Below are positions 38,578 through 47,317 of a stretch of 64,000 bases of DNA, one piece after another. Position numbers and translations under genes: made by a program. Numbering within the stretch: the first letter of the stretch is position 1; every line of letters starts with the position of its first letter. The notes beneath the pieces are model-generated. The model had not been told where the DNA came from. It made no database searches and saw only the letters and a program-made list of their open reading frames with translations. The DNA comes from Devosia sp. LC5 (GTDB taxonomy: Bacteria; Pseudomonadota; Alphaproteobacteria; Rhizobiales; Devosiaceae). The stretch covers positions 186,001 through 250,000 of the forward strand of contig NZ_JNNO01000023.1 in NCBI RefSeq assembly GCF_000735585.1. The letters are read 5' to 3'.

Positions 38578-39528
38578 TCACGTCTTGTCGCTGAGGCGCC
38601 AGAGGCAGACCGTCAGGCCATTGTCACCATTCTCGCCGGGAAATTCCCGCACCGCCTCGACTGAAAGACCGGCGGCAGCGGCCCACAGGCTCATTTGCGC
38701 CTGCGACAGGCCGAGCCGCCGATGGGCATGTTCGGTGCGCAGGAATTCCAGATTATGCGGGGCAAAATCCACGATCAGCATTTCGCCGCCAGTCTTGAGC
38801 AGGCGTCGCGCCTGCGCCAGCATGCGGCCCGGATCGTCGAAATAATGCAGCACCTGATGGATCACGATCACATCGGCCGAACCGGTCGCGGTATCGAGAT
38901 CGGCAATATCGCCCAGCCGGACCTGCGCATGGCCGAGACCGGCAGCGGCAAGGCGCGAGCGGGCCACGGCCAGCATTTCGCGGCTGGAATCGATGCCGAT
39001 GCCGCGCTTGTAGAACGGCGCCAGCACTTCGAGCATGCGGCCGGTGCCAGTGCCCAGATCGACCAGGAGGCCAACTGAGCGGCCGCCCAGCGCCTCGACA
39101 ATACCGGCCTCCACCGCCTCTTCGGGCACATGCAGGGTCTTGAGCAGGTCCCAGCTGCCGGCGACCTTGGCGAAATATTCGGCCGCCTGCGCCTGCTGGG
39201 CGGCGCGCACCGCCACCTGCCGCTCGATGTCGCGGCGGCGTTCGGGATCGCTGGCATCGAGCCGGTCGATGGCCCATTGCGCCAGCGCCGCGCCATCGCC
39301 GGACTGTGCCAGGCCATAATAGGCCCAGGCGCCCTCGGCATTGCGCTCGATCAGCCCGGCATCAGCCAGCAGCTTGAGATGGCGCGACACACGGGGCTGG
39401 CTTTGGCGGAGAATTTCCGTCAAATCCTTGACCGAATGATCGCCATCGGCCAGCAATGCCAGAAGACGCAACCGGGTCCCCTCACCCGCCGCCTTCAGCA
39501 CCCCCACCAATGTCGCCAGCTCGGCCAT
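38578..39528 (-). CDS. ArsR-family regulator fused to a SAM-dependent methyltransferase domain
   Basis: A 316-residue two-domain protein. Residues about 5-85 are an ArsR/SmtB winged helix (LRLLALLADGDHSVKDLTEIL, QSQPRVSRHLKLLADAGLIE) without metal-binding cysteines. Residues about 130-300 are a class I methyltransferase fold with the SAM loop LLVDLGTGTGRMLEVLAP, DSSREML and VIVIHQVLHYFDDP. Together with metF immediately downstream and a strong palindrome over its start region, it matches the pattern of SahR-type regulators, which sense S-adenosylhomocysteine and control the methionine cycle; that identity is an inference from family knowledge. ATG 39528 has GAGG five bases upstream. Confidence 0.82.
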   Translation of the reverse strand: MAELATLVGVLKAAGEGTRLRLLALLADGDHSVKDLTEILRQSQPRVSRHLKLLADAGLIERNAEGAWAYYGLAQSGDGAALAQWAIDRLDASDPERRRDIERQVAVRAAQQAQAAEYFAKVAGSWDLLKTLHVPEEAVEAGIVEALGGRSVGLLVDLGTGTGRMLEVLAPFYKRGIGIDSSREMLAVARSRLAAAGLGHAQVRLGDIADLDTATGSADVIVIHQVLHYFDDPGRMLAQARRLLKTGGEMLIVDFAPHNLEFLRTEHAHRRLGLSQAQMSLWAAAAGLSVEAVREFPGENGDNGLTVCLWRLSDKT

Positions 39529-39539
39529 CACGCCTCACG

Positions 39540-39563
39540 AGATATAAAGATGTCTTTATATCT
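39540..39563. promoter_or_regulatory. Operator palindrome of the ArsR-methyltransferase/metF operon
   Basis: AGATATAAAGA-TG-TCTTTATATCT is a perfect inverted repeat with 11-base arms and a two-base centre. It ends 11 bases before the regulator's start codon, so bound protein would block transcription or ribosome access. The ATAAAGA...TCTTTAT core resembles the published SahR-type motif as I remember it. Confidence 0.7.
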
Positions 39564-39615
39564 GTTTAAGGGCGGAGGTCTAGAGGCATATGGAGGAATG
39601 CGGCACAACTTGATT

Positions 39616-39659
39616 ATGTAGATCAATCAATCTACATATAATGGCGAAATAATCTACAT
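39616..39659 (+). promoter_or_regulatory. Promoter and operator of the vapBC module
   Basis: A consensus -10 box TATAAT (39637-39642) overlaps a palindrome, ATGTAGAT (39616-39623) / ATCTACAT (39630-39637). A third half-site ATCTACAT lies at 39652-39659, 22 bases from the second, two helical turns away. The layout fits autoregulation by VapB/VapC complexes. Confidence 0.6.
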
Positions 39660-39670
39660 GGGTGAATGCC

Positions 39671-39925
39671 ATGGCTTTGAACGTCAACAACAAGCAAGCG
39701 GATGAACTGACCCGCAAATTTGCGCAGCTTGAAGGCGTGGGGCTAAGCGAGGCAATTGTCATTGCCATGCGCGAGGCCATAGCCCGTCGGAGGGCAAGCG
39801 AAACACCTCGCCAAACCGTGGAACGGGTGTTGAGCAAGCACGGCATTTCGAACAACGCCAAGATAGGCCAGCCGCTGCCCAGATCCGCCTACGATGAAAT
39901 GTGGGGCGACGAGGACAAGCAATGA
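39671..39925 (+). CDS. vapB: VapB-type antitoxin
   Basis: An 84-residue antitoxin. The N-terminal half (LNVNNKQADELTRKFAQLEGVGLSEAIVIAMREAIARRR) fits the PSK-type transcription factor/VapB family with a ribbon-helix-helix-like DNA-binding dimer, and the charged C-terminus would wrap the toxin. The stop codon overlaps the vapC ATG (ATGA), a hallmark of toxin-antitoxin pairs. The upstream palindromes are its probable operator. Confidence 0.85.
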   Translation: MALNVNNKQADELTRKFAQLEGVGLSEAIVIAMREAIARRRASETPRQTVERVLSKHGISNNAKIGQPLPRSAYDEMWGDEDKQ

Positions 39926-40332
39926 CCCTGTTCGTCGACGCCTCCGCGCTCGTTGCACTGCTCTCGGCAGAACCGGAGGCAGAGCGCGTCAGCAACGCCA
40001 TTGCCGCAGCCGAGGGACCATTCACGTCGGCATTGGCCATCCTGGAAACCGCACTCGCCCTGTCCCGTCCTGACAAATGGAACCTGCCAATCCAGCAGGT
40101 GCAAACGGTCGTGCTGGAGGTGCTGGAGGAACGCGACATCGTCCTCAAGGACCTGCCTGAGCCTCTCACCGCCGTACAGCTCTCGATTGGCGCGGCGGGC
40201 CGATTTCGTCGGGGTCGTCATGGTTTGAACTTGGCGGATTGCCTGCACTATGCCTGCGCCAAGCATTATGGAGTTCCGGTGCTGGCAACGGATGACGAGT
40301 TTCGCCAGACCGATCTGGAGGTCGTGCCTTAG
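39922..40332 (+). CDS. vapC: VapC-type PIN-domain ribonuclease toxin
   Basis: A 136-residue PIN-domain protein, an Mg2+-dependent RNase normally held inactive by VapB. Conserved acidic residues appear in FVDASALVALL (Asp6), ILETALAL (Glu), LNLADCLHYACAK (Asp) and VLATDDEF (Asp). All four are present, so the toxin looks intact. The start overlaps the end of vapB. The RNA target (tRNA or rRNA in studied members) cannot be told from the sequence. Confidence 0.9.
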   Translation: MTLFVDASALVALLSAEPEAERVSNAIAAAEGPFTSALAILETALALSRPDKWNLPIQQVQTVVLEVLEERDIVLKDLPEPLTAVQLSIGAAGRFRRGRHGLNLADCLHYACAKHYGVPVLATDDEFRQTDLEVVP

Positions 40333-40344
40333 GGGTGATTGCCC

Positions 40345-41469
40345 CTAAGCCACGTTCACCCGCTCGTCGCTGGCGGCGCGTTTGCGGAAGGAGTGGGCGC
40401 GCCAGAGTTCGAAAATGCCGGCGGCTTCTTCGCGGTCGAGGGCTTCGAAGCGGGACTTGACCATGGTCTTGTCGGCCTGGGATGGCAGGTCGCGCCATGG
40501 CAGGGTGGCGACGATGGCTTCAAACAGTTCAGGCGTCAGGCCGGCGGCGCGCAGGGCGACGGTGATGGCGACATAGTCCTGGCTGGCGAGCCATTTGACA
40601 AAGACTTCGGGGCTGACGCGCAGCACGACAGTGAGCGCGGCGGCGGCATGGTGGCCATAGCCGAAACGGGCGAAACGGGCTAGAGCACGGTCATCGAGCT
40701 GCTTGCGATCGCTGAGTGCCTTGACCTGATTGTAAGCCACTTTCCACTCATTGGCGGAAAAACCGGCACGGTTGCGCATGCGATTGTAGACCACGGCATT
40801 GACCTTGCCGGCAGCGACCGGATCGAGCGAATTGTCTTCGTCCAGGGTCTCGAGAACCTTGCTGGCAACGCTGTCGATCTCGCCGCGCAACGAGCCCCAA
40901 TCGAGCTCGGGCCGGCCGCGCAGGTCGGCCGCGATCTCCGCATCGGCATTGGCCCGGGCGACGAGCTTTTCCAGCGTCGCCTTGTCGAATTCGGCATTGG
41001 TATTGCGCACGAGGCGGGTGATCGAGGATTTGGCGCCGTGCTCCACGATCGCCTCGCCCACTCGCTCGGGCACATTGGAGCGGCCAGCAATCGCAACGCG
41101 ATGCTCCTCGCTCTGCTTGCCAATAATGTCGATCAGATCGTCATCGGACAGCACATTGGAGAATTCGAGCAGCGGCTTGGCTACCTCGATATCGTCATTG
41201 GCCAGCTTGACCACAACCGTGCCGGGCGCGCGTTCGAGCGGCGCAAGGAGCTTAGCGACGTGGATGCGGGCTTCGACCTCGACCAGCTCGGCCAGCTGGC
41301 ACAGTACCTCGTCATATTGGGCGACCTGTTCGTCGTCGCAGCGATCCGACACATAGCTGAACAGCTGCGCCATATTGCGGAAGAGCTGCTCGCGCTCGGC
41401 GTGGTCATTCTCGCCGTTGAGCACTCGAAAACTCGAAAACGCCCGCTGGCCCTGGTCAAGTTCGGTCAT
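40345..41469 (-). CDS. DUF2336 family protein
   Basis: A 374-residue, all-helical, acidic cytoplasmic protein matching the alphaproteobacterial DUF2336 family. It is rich in short HEAT-like helices (VEVEARIHVAKLLAPLERAPGTVVVKLANDDIEVAKPLL, SEEHRVAIAGRSNVPERVGEAIVEHG), a signature of the family. The C-terminal half has an Arg/Lys-rich end (RAHSFRKRAASDERVNVA). The role is not established. ATG 41469 is used as it leaves a normal spacing to GGGGAA. It converges on vapC with a 12-base gap. Confidence 0.75.
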   Translation of the reverse strand: MTELDQGQRAFSSFRVLNGENDHAEREQLFRNMAQLFSYVSDRCDDEQVAQYDEVLCQLAELVEVEARIHVAKLLAPLERAPGTVVVKLANDDIEVAKPLLEFSNVLSDDDLIDIIGKQSEEHRVAIAGRSNVPERVGEAIVEHGAKSSITRLVRNTNAEFDKATLEKLVARANADAEIAADLRGRPELDWGSLRGEIDSVASKVLETLDEDNSLDPVAAGKVNAVVYNRMRNRAGFSANEWKVAYNQVKALSDRKQLDDRALARFARFGYGHHAAAALTVVLRVSPEVFVKWLASQDYVAITVALRAAGLTPELFEAIVATLPWRDLPSQADKTMVKSRFEALDREEAAGIFELWRAHSFRKRAASDERVNVA

Positions 41470-41632
41470 AACGTTCCCCGGCTCCTGCCGCATAATTCAA
41501 CAACGGCAAAGTGGACCTGCAGGTTCTTGCACGGGCTGAAAGCAACAGCGCGGATTTGATTCAAATTTTAGGCGATCACTTGCCCGTTACCGGCGGCGGT
41601 GATTGAATCACGCGGTTTGAAGGAGGATTTTC

Positions 41633-41986
41633 ATGCGTATCATTGCACTGACGACGATCTTCGCCGCGCTCAGCATTGCCCCGGTTCTGGCGGATGACGT
41701 GCCGGCCAATCTGAACGGGCATTGGGCCATCGATGGCGCCTGCGACAATGCCGACGATTCCGTCCACATCGAAGGCAACATGCTGGCTCTGGGTACGGGC
41801 GAGCCGCTTGCTGTCGTGTTCTACCCCGATGATAGCCCGTCGGGTAACGGCGCCATCCACTGGGAAGAAGAAGGCTCGGTCGATAATTTTGAATATGTGC
41901 CCGACAGCGACGAGCTGATCTACAATCCTGAGGGCTACGGCATGGGCGACGCCAAGCCCTCGCTCTACAAGCGCTGCAAGAGCTGA
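41633..41986 (+). CDS. Small exported protein, unknown function
   Basis: A 117-residue protein with a signal peptide (MRIIALTTIFAALSIAPVLA). The mature part starts DDVPANLNGHWAIDGACDN and contains two cysteines (positions about 37 and 115) that could form a disulfide, and an acidic middle. It resembles small lipocalin-like or beta-sandwich envelope proteins in strand pattern, but no family is recognised. SD GGAGG precedes the ATG and a strong terminator follows the stop, so this is a single-gene unit. Confidence 0.75.
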   Translation: MRIIALTTIFAALSIAPVLADDVPANLNGHWAIDGACDNADDSVHIEGNMLALGTGEPLAVVFYPDDSPSGNGAIHWEEEGSVDNFEYVPDSDELIYNPEGYGMGDAKPSLYKRCKS

Positions 41987-41992
41987 TGTGAA

Positions 41993-42027
41993 AAGGCCGG
42001 CCCCACAGGACCGGCCTTGCTTTTTTT
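41993..42027 (+). terminator. Rho-independent terminator shared by the 41633 gene and katA
   Basis: AAGGCCGG (41993-42000) pairs with CCGGCCTT (42011-42018) and is followed by GCTTTTTTT. The other strand reads TTTTCACA after the stem, so the hairpin can also end convergent katA transcripts. Confidence 0.85.
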
Positions 42028-42032
42028 CGGAC

Positions 42033-43532
42033 CTATTCGGCCGCGGCGCTTTCCTGGTCGGAAATGGCGTCCTTGGCCTGACCGGCCAAAGCCGCGCGGG
42101 CGGCGCGGATGCCCTGGGCATAGGCCGGATCGATCAGGTGGAAATGGGCCAGCTGGCGCTCGATAATTTCGTCGGGCACGCCATCCATGGCGGCGGCGAG
42201 ATTGTCGAACAGGCGGCCCTTCTGGGCATCATCGAACAGATTGAACAGCGCGCGGGGCTGGCTGTAATCGTCATTGCCGTCGCGATGATTATACCGGTCG
42301 GCATCGCCGGTGATGCGCAGCGGCGGCTCCTTGACCGACTTGTCTTCCACCGGACCGCCAAACGAATTGGGCTCGTAATAGGCGTCGGGATGGCCGGTCT
42401 TGATGCCGCCATAGACATTCATCTGCCCATCGCGGTGATAGTGATGCACCGGCGACTTGGGCTGGTTGACCGGAATGCTCTCGTAATGCGTGCCCAGGCG
42501 ATAGCGGTGGGCGTCGGCATAGGAGAAGACGCGAGCCTGCAGCATCTTGTCGGGCGAATAGCCGATGCCGGGCACTTTGTTGGAGGGCGAAAAGGCCGCC
42601 TGCTCGATCTCGGCGAAGTAATTGTCGGCGTTGCGGTTCAGCTCGACAATGCCGACCTCGATGACCGGGTAATCGGCATGCGGCCAGACCTTGGTCAGAT
42701 CGAAGGGATTATACGGGGTTTTGTCCGCATCGGCCTCGGGCATGATCTGCACTTCCATGCGCCAGCGCGGGAATTCGCCACGCTCGATGCCGCCGAACAG
42801 CTCTTCCTGGTAGGTCTCGCGGCTCGCTCCGATGATCTTCTCGGCTTCGGCATTGGTGTAATGCTTGTGGCCCTGCAGGGTCTTGAAGTGGAACTTGACC
42901 CAGAAGCGCTCGCCTTGCGCATTCCAGAACGAATAGGTGTGGCTGCCATAGCCGTTCATATACATCGGCGCGACCGGCAGGCCGCGATCGGAAAACAGCG
43001 TGGTGACCTGATGCAGTGATTCCGGGCTCTGGCTCCAGAAATCCCACATCGCGGTCTTGGAGCGCAGATTGGTCTTGGGATGGCGTTTCTGGGTGTGGAT
43101 GAAATCGGGGAATTTCAGCGGATCGCGCACGAAGAACACGGGGGTATTATTGCCCACCAGGTCCCAATTGCCTTCCTCGGTATAGAACTTGAAGGAGAAG
43201 CCGCGCACGTCGCGCTCGGCATCGGCCGCGCCCATTTCACCGGCCACGGTGGAGAAACGGATCAGCAGGTCCGTCTTCTTGCCGACTTCGCCGAACACCT
43301 TGGCGATGGTGTATTTGGAAATGTCATTGGTGATGGTCAGCGTGCCGAACGCACCCCAGCCCTTGGCATGCACGACGCGCTCGGGAATGCGCTCGCGATT
43401 CTGGTGCGCGAGCTTTTCGAGCAGTTGATAGTCCTGCAGCAGGACGGGGCCGCGGGCGCCGGCAGTTTCGACATTCTGGTTGTCGGGCACGGGCGCGCCG
43501 GCACTGGTGGTGAGGCGGGGTTTGTCGATCAT
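42033..43532 (-). CDS. katA: Monofunctional heme catalase KatA
   Basis: Hydrogen peroxide to water and oxygen; cytoplasmic, small-subunit clade. The catalytic His55 is in [12 protein letters not shown], the distal Asn128 in [11 protein letters not shown] and the proximal heme-ligand Tyr338 in [14 protein letters not shown]. The length is 499 residues. ATG 43532 ([14 protein letters not shown]) is the usual start; a 22-residue extension to 43598 lacks similarity. It is divergent from oxyR, so peroxide induction is expected. Confidence 0.97.
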   Translation of the reverse strand: MIDKPRLTTSAGAPVPDNQNVETAGARGPVLLQDYQLLEKLAHQNRERIPERVVHAKGWGAFGTLTITNDISKYTIAKVFGEVGKKTDLLIRFSTVAGEMGAADAERDVRGFSFKFYTEEGNWDLVGNNTPVFFVRDPLKFPDFIHTQKRHPKTNLRSKTAMWDFWSQSPESLHQVTTLFSDRGLPVAPMYMNGYGSHTYSFWNAQGERFWVKFHFKTLQGHKHYTNAEAEKIIGASRETYQEELFGGIERGEFPRWRMEVQIMPEADADKTPYNPFDLTKVWPHADYPVIEVGIVELNRNADNYFAEIEQAAFSPSNKVPGIGYSPDKMLQARVFSYADAHRYRLGTHYESIPVNQPKSPVHHYHRDGQMNVYGGIKTGHPDAYYEPNSFGGPVEDKSVKEPPLRITGDADRYNHRDGNDDYSQPRALFNLFDDAQKGRLFDNLAAAMDGVPDEIIERQLAHFHLIDPAYAQGIRAARAALAGQAKDAISDQESAAAE

Positions 43533-43617
43533 TGCTGCAATCTCCCTGGAATAATTCCAAACTGAGGTGGTTTTGCCCCTTTGGCGTCGATTAGGCAAAT
43601 TGATTGATCCTTTTGTT

Positions 43618-43638
43618 ATGATAAGCTGCGCCTATCAT
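43618..43638. promoter_or_regulatory. LysR-type palindrome over the oxyR start codon
   Basis: ATGATA-N9-TATCAT has perfect 6-base arms. Its right arm includes the first two bases of the oxyR ATG, so OxyR binding there would block its own expression; the site lies 86 bases from the katA start, within range for activation. OxyR sites are long and weakly conserved, so this is a candidate only. Confidence 0.45.
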
Positions 43639-44548
43639 GAGCTTCACCCTCAAACAGCTGCGCTATGCCATTGCCGTGGCCGAAACCAACCATTTCGGAC
43701 GCGCGGCGACAGTCTGCAATATCAGCCAGCCGGCGCTGAGCCAGCAGATCCAGGCCATCGAGGACTTTTGCGGCACTCCGCTGTTTGATCGTCTCAACCG
43801 CGCGGTGCGCCCAACCCCGTTTGGACGGGAGTTTATCGAGCGCGCACGACGCGTTATTGACGGCGCCGACGCACTGGCCGCCTTTGCCATCGGGCAGGCG
43901 GGCAATCCTGAGCGGCCTATTCGCTTCGGGCTGATTCCGACGGTGGCGCCCTATCTCTTGCCCGAGATTTTTCCGGCGCTGACCAAGAACCTGCCGGGCC
44001 TCGACTTTGCGGTGAGCGAAAACCGCACCGAGGCGTTGATTGCGGGATTGGTGGATGGGAGTCTCGATATCGCGCTGATCGGCACGGATGCGCCCGAGCA
44101 TGGCCCCAAGCTCACCAGCGCGGCGCTGTTCGACGATCCCTTCGTGCTGGCGACCAGCCGCGACGAGGAAACCGCCGCGCCGGTGGCGCTATCGACGCTG
44201 GCGCCCGAACGTATCCTGTTGCTCGACGAGGGCCATTGCTTCCGCGACCAGACCATTGCCGCCTGCCGGCTGGACAGCGACCTATCGGCCCGCACCTTCG
44301 CCGCGACCTCGCTATCGACCATCGTGGAATTCGTGGCCAATGGTCAGGGGGTCACGCTGCTGCCCCAGATTGCGCTGCGCAAGGAAGCGACCGACCCACG
44401 CATCGCCATCCACCAATTGGTATCACCCGGCGCTGGAAGGCGGCTGTCGCTGGTGTGGCGCGAGGCGACCCCCTTTGCTGACATGTTCGCGCAGATCGCG
44501 GGCATCATTCGCGAGACGCGGGCAGGCAAGGCGGCGCGGGCGGCTTAG
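43637..44548 (+). CDS. oxyR: Peroxide-sensing LysR-type regulator OxyR
   Basis: The N-terminal winged helix-turn-helix (residues 1-60, TLKQLRYAIAVAETNHFGRAAT) is followed by a periplasmic-binding-like effector domain. The redox pair is present: Cys201 and Cys210 in LLLDEGHCFRDQTIAAC, with the same nine-residue spacing as Cys199/Cys208 of E. coli OxyR. This, and the divergent katA, make the assignment firm. The length is 303 residues. Its stop overlaps the convergent rarD stop. Confidence 0.94.
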   Translation: MSFTLKQLRYAIAVAETNHFGRAATVCNISQPALSQQIQAIEDFCGTPLFDRLNRAVRPTPFGREFIERARRVIDGADALAAFAIGQAGNPERPIRFGLIPTVAPYLLPEIFPALTKNLPGLDFAVSENRTEALIAGLVDGSLDIALIGTDAPEHGPKLTSAALFDDPFVLATSRDEETAAPVALSTLAPERILLLDEGHCFRDQTIAACRLDSDLSARTFAATSLSTIVEFVANGQGVTLLPQIALRKEATDPRIAIHQLVSPGAGRRLSLVWREATPFADMFAQIAGIIRETRAGKAARAA

Positions 44549-45465
44549 CTGCGTGCCCGGCGGCGGAAGCTGTCATAGCTGAACACGGCCAGCGATACCC
44601 AGATCAATGCAAAGCTGGCGAGGCGGATGCCGTTGAGATGTTCGTGGAATACGACAATGGCGACCAGGAATTGCAGCGAGGGCGCCAGATATTGGAACAT
44701 GCCAATGGTGGTGAGACGCAGGCGGCGGATGGCATAGGCAAAGAGCAGCAGCGGCACTGCGGTGGCCGGGCCGCTGAAGACCAGCAGCAACATGGTCTGC
44801 GGATCGGCATGCACGCCAATGCCATTGCTGGCGAGGTCGTAGACGACATAAGCCAGCGCGAACGGGGCGATTAGCAGCGTTTCGGCAAACAGGCCCGCGG
44901 CCGGGCCAAGCGCTGCGGTTTTGCGGAAGAAGCCGTAAAAGCCGAACGAAAGCGCCAGGCCCAGCGCGATGAACGGCACCCCGCCCAGGCCGGCGGCCTG
45001 AATGGCAATGGCAATGACGGCGATGAGTATGGCGATGGACTGCATCCGGTTTTGCCGCTCGCCCAGCATGACCATGCCGATGGCAACATTGACCAAGGGG
45101 TTGATGAAATAGCCGAAGCTGACTTCGAGCACCTGCCCGGTTTCCACCGCCCAGACAAAGAGCAGCCAATTGCCGGCCAGCAAGGCCGCCGACAGCAGCA
45201 GCACCCCGCTCTTGCGCCAATCTGTGAGCAGGGTCAGCACTTCGCCCAGCTTGCCCATGACGCCCAGAATGATCGCCAATAGCAGCAGCGACCACAGGGT
45301 GCGTTCGGCCACGATCATCACCGAGCCGACATTGCTGAGCAGCCCGAACAGAATCGGCAGAAAGCCCCACAGCACATAGGCGCCCAGGGCCGCGAACACG
45401 CCATTGCGGGTTTCGGTGGCGGCGATCGGAATAGCTGCGCCGGGCGCGGTTTGAGGCGAGGTCAT
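44545..45465 (-). CDS. rarD: RarD/EamA-family drug/metabolite transporter
   Basis: A polytopic inner-membrane protein of about 306 residues with ten predicted helices in two EamA repeats. RarD family marks include NGVFAALGAYVLWGFLPILFG at the start, the AERTLWSLLL motif, VEVSFGYFINPLVNV-like EVSFGYFINPL, and VPLLLFAYAIRRLRLTTIGMFQYLAPSLQFL near the end. The substrate is unknown; the name comes from a chloramphenicol-sensitive mutant. ATG 45465 has GGAG eight bases upstream. Confidence 0.9.
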   Translation of the reverse strand: MTSPQTAPGAAIPIAATETRNGVFAALGAYVLWGFLPILFGLLSNVGSVMIVAERTLWSLLLLAIILGVMGKLGEVLTLLTDWRKSGVLLLSAALLAGNWLLFVWAVETGQVLEVSFGYFINPLVNVAIGMVMLGERQNRMQSIAILIAVIAIAIQAAGLGGVPFIALGLALSFGFYGFFRKTAALGPAAGLFAETLLIAPFALAYVVYDLASNGIGVHADPQTMLLLVFSGPATAVPLLLFAYAIRRLRLTTIGMFQYLAPSLQFLVAIVVFHEHLNGIRLASFALIWVSLAVFSYDSFRRRARS

Positions 45466-45661
45466 TGAGTACTCCACGCCTCGCGGGAGAGGCGTCCGGC
45501 CCTTGGTAGCAGGGGATGGCGGCGCGGACCAATGACAGTTTTTGATCGGCGTGCCGGGGCAAAGCTGATGGACCAGGCAAACCTTTTGCGCGCCGGGGCG
45601 TTCTGCTCAAGGGGCGGCTGAGGCGTCGCCCCTTGCTGACCATCCACACAAGGAGCAGACC

Positions 45662-46111
45662 ATGAAGAAGACCATAACCTGGATTCTGATCGCCGATGGC
45701 ACGCAGGCCCGCGTGCTGGAGAACACCGGACCAGGCAAGGGACTGCGCCAGGTGGATGGGCTGGATTTTGCCATCGATCCGCTGATGGCGCAGGAAATCG
45801 TCACCGACAAGCCCGGCCGCAGCCACTCATCGGTCGGCCACGGCCGCAGCGCCATACAGCCCAAGACCGACCCGGCAGAGCATCGCGAAACTGTCTTCGT
45901 CAAATCGCTGGCCCACATGCTCGAGCGCAAGCGCCAAGAGGGCGAATTCGATCGCCTGGTGATCGCCGCCGCCCCGATCGCGCTGGGCGAAATCCGCCGG
46001 GCCATTTCACCGGCAGTGAAAAAGACCATTCTGGCAGAACTGGACAAGGACCTGACCAATCTGCCCACACCGCAGCTGGACCGGCATCTGGATGGGATTA
46101 TTGCCGTTTAG
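45662..46111 (+). CDS. Host attachment family protein (BaeRF-like)
   Basis: A 149-residue protein of the Host_attach family, related to archaeo-eukaryotic release-factor-like (BaeRF) domains. Features are WILIADGTQARVLEN at the start, a variable loop with HSSVGHGRSAIQPKTDP, FVKSLAHMLERKRQEGEFDRLVIAAAP and the AVKKTILAELDKDLTNLPTPQL ending. The name comes from an Agrobacterium gene linked to plant attachment; recent family analyses suggest a ribosome- or nucleic-acid-related role. An AAGGAG SD precedes the ATG. Confidence 0.88.
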   Translation: MKKTITWILIADGTQARVLENTGPGKGLRQVDGLDFAIDPLMAQEIVTDKPGRSHSSVGHGRSAIQPKTDPAEHRETVFVKSLAHMLERKRQEGEFDRLVIAAAPIALGEIRRAISPAVKKTILAELDKDLTNLPTPQLDRHLDGIIAV

Positions 46112-46265
46112 GATCAGCAGGTTGGGCGTAATACCGGAATCAGGCTGATAGGCAGATGATTCGCGGCGCGAGCTCGGTGAATCGGAACATGAGGTGGCCG
46201 GGCAGTGTTCCTGCCAGCTTGATTCAGGGGGTGAGGAGATCGCGGTAGATCAGTTCTCCTCCAGT

Positions 46266-46359
46266 AGACCTCATCCTGAGCTTGTCGAAGGACGAGGGCG
46301 TGGCAACCAAAGCCTCCACCCGCTCGACCTCGTGGTTCGACAGGCTCACCATGAGGTCT
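46266..46359. repeat. Palindromic intergenic repeat, family A copy 3
   Basis: Arms AGACCTCATCCTGAGCTTG-TCGAAGGACG and CGTGGTTCGACAGG-CTCACCATGAGGTCT enclose a 35-base middle. Sequence and arm order match the copy at 11649-11732 with left and right arms exchanged. It abuts the 3' end of the hydrolase gene at 46370. Confidence 0.7.
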
Positions 46360-46369
46360 TTTGGGCAGC

Positions 46370-47230
46370 CTATTCCTCGTCCCCCTCGTCCGCCTCGTCC
46401 GCCTCCTCATCACCCTCGCCGCCAATCGCATCGAGAAATTCCAGCAGCATCGAGTTCACCAGGTCCGGGCGCTCGATGCTGGGGATGTGGGCGACGCCTT
46501 CCAGCACGGCAGCAAAGGCGTTGGGCATTTCTTCCGACAGGTAATCGTGCCGCTCGATCAGGGCGGTGAAATCCTCGTCGCCCACCAATAGCAGTGTGGG
46601 CGCGCCCACTTCGGCGACGCGGCGCCAGGCGCTGGGGCGCTCTTCTTCCATGGTCAGTGGCGGCTTGCTGAGGGCCAGCGCATTCATGTCGAGAAAGAGG
46701 TCGCGCGCCGGCCCGCTGACGCGTCCGCTCTGAGCGCGCGGGCCATCGAGCCATTCATGCGCCTGTACGCGATTGAGCATGTCCCAATCGCCGCGTTCAT
46801 AGGCATCCTCCTCGGCCGCTTCGATCATCCGCTCGACATCGGTAGCGGTCCAGGGCGAACCGGTGACCGAAGTACCGATCAGGACGAGCCCGATGACGCG
46901 GCCGGGATGGCGCAGGGCAAAATCCATGGCCAGCCCGCCGCCCATGGAGCAGCCGACAAAGACGGCGGCATGAATACCAAGGCGATCGAGCACGGCTTCC
47001 AGATCATCGAGATGGTTGAAGGCCTCGTCTTCCGAGACGGTCTCGCCATAGCCGCGCCGGTCATAGGCGATGGCATGCCAGCCCTCCTCGGCCACGGCTG
47101 CCATCTGGCTGAGCCACATGCGCTTGTCGCACACGCCCGCATGCAGAAAGACGACGGCAAGCCCCTCCCCCATCTCAATGCCGGCAAGGCTGGCCCGACC
47201 GATGTCGAGCGCGAATGACTCTGCTGACAC
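46370..47230 (-). CDS. Alpha/beta-fold hydrolase with acidic C-terminal tail
   Basis: A 286-residue hydrolase. The nucleophile elbow is GCSMGGG (Ser in FVGCSMGGGLAMDFAL), the oxyanion loop is FLHAGVCDKRMW, an acid is likely in LVGDEDFTALIE and the catalytic His in GVAHIPSIERPD. The last 17 residues are almost all Asp, Glu, Gly and Ala (GDEEADEADEGDEE), encoded by a near-repeat of CTCGTCCGC-type units next to the family A repeat, which suggests local expansion. The substrate is unknown. Confidence 0.82.
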   Translation of the reverse strand: MSAESFALDIGRASLAGIEMGEGLAVVFLHAGVCDKRMWLSQMAAVAEEGWHAIAYDRRGYGETVSEDEAFNHLDDLEAVLDRLGIHAAVFVGCSMGGGLAMDFALRHPGRVIGLVLIGTSVTGSPWTATDVERMIEAAEEDAYERGDWDMLNRVQAHEWLDGPRAQSGRVSGPARDLFLDMNALALSKPPLTMEEERPSAWRRVAEVGAPTLLLVGDEDFTALIERHDYLSEEMPNAFAAVLEGVAHIPSIERPDLVNSMLLEFLDAIGGEGDEEADEADEGDEE

Positions 47231-47317
47231 GGCTATTCTCCATATTATTTGGCGGGCCCGCCCGGGAAATGACGGCGCCCTTGGGGCGGCATCTGGTGTG
47301 GACGCCGCCCGCGATCG

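Noticed and set aside
39571-39670. A riboswitch upstream of the methionine genes
   Set aside because: The leader is too short, and a perfect protein-type operator palindrome explains control better.
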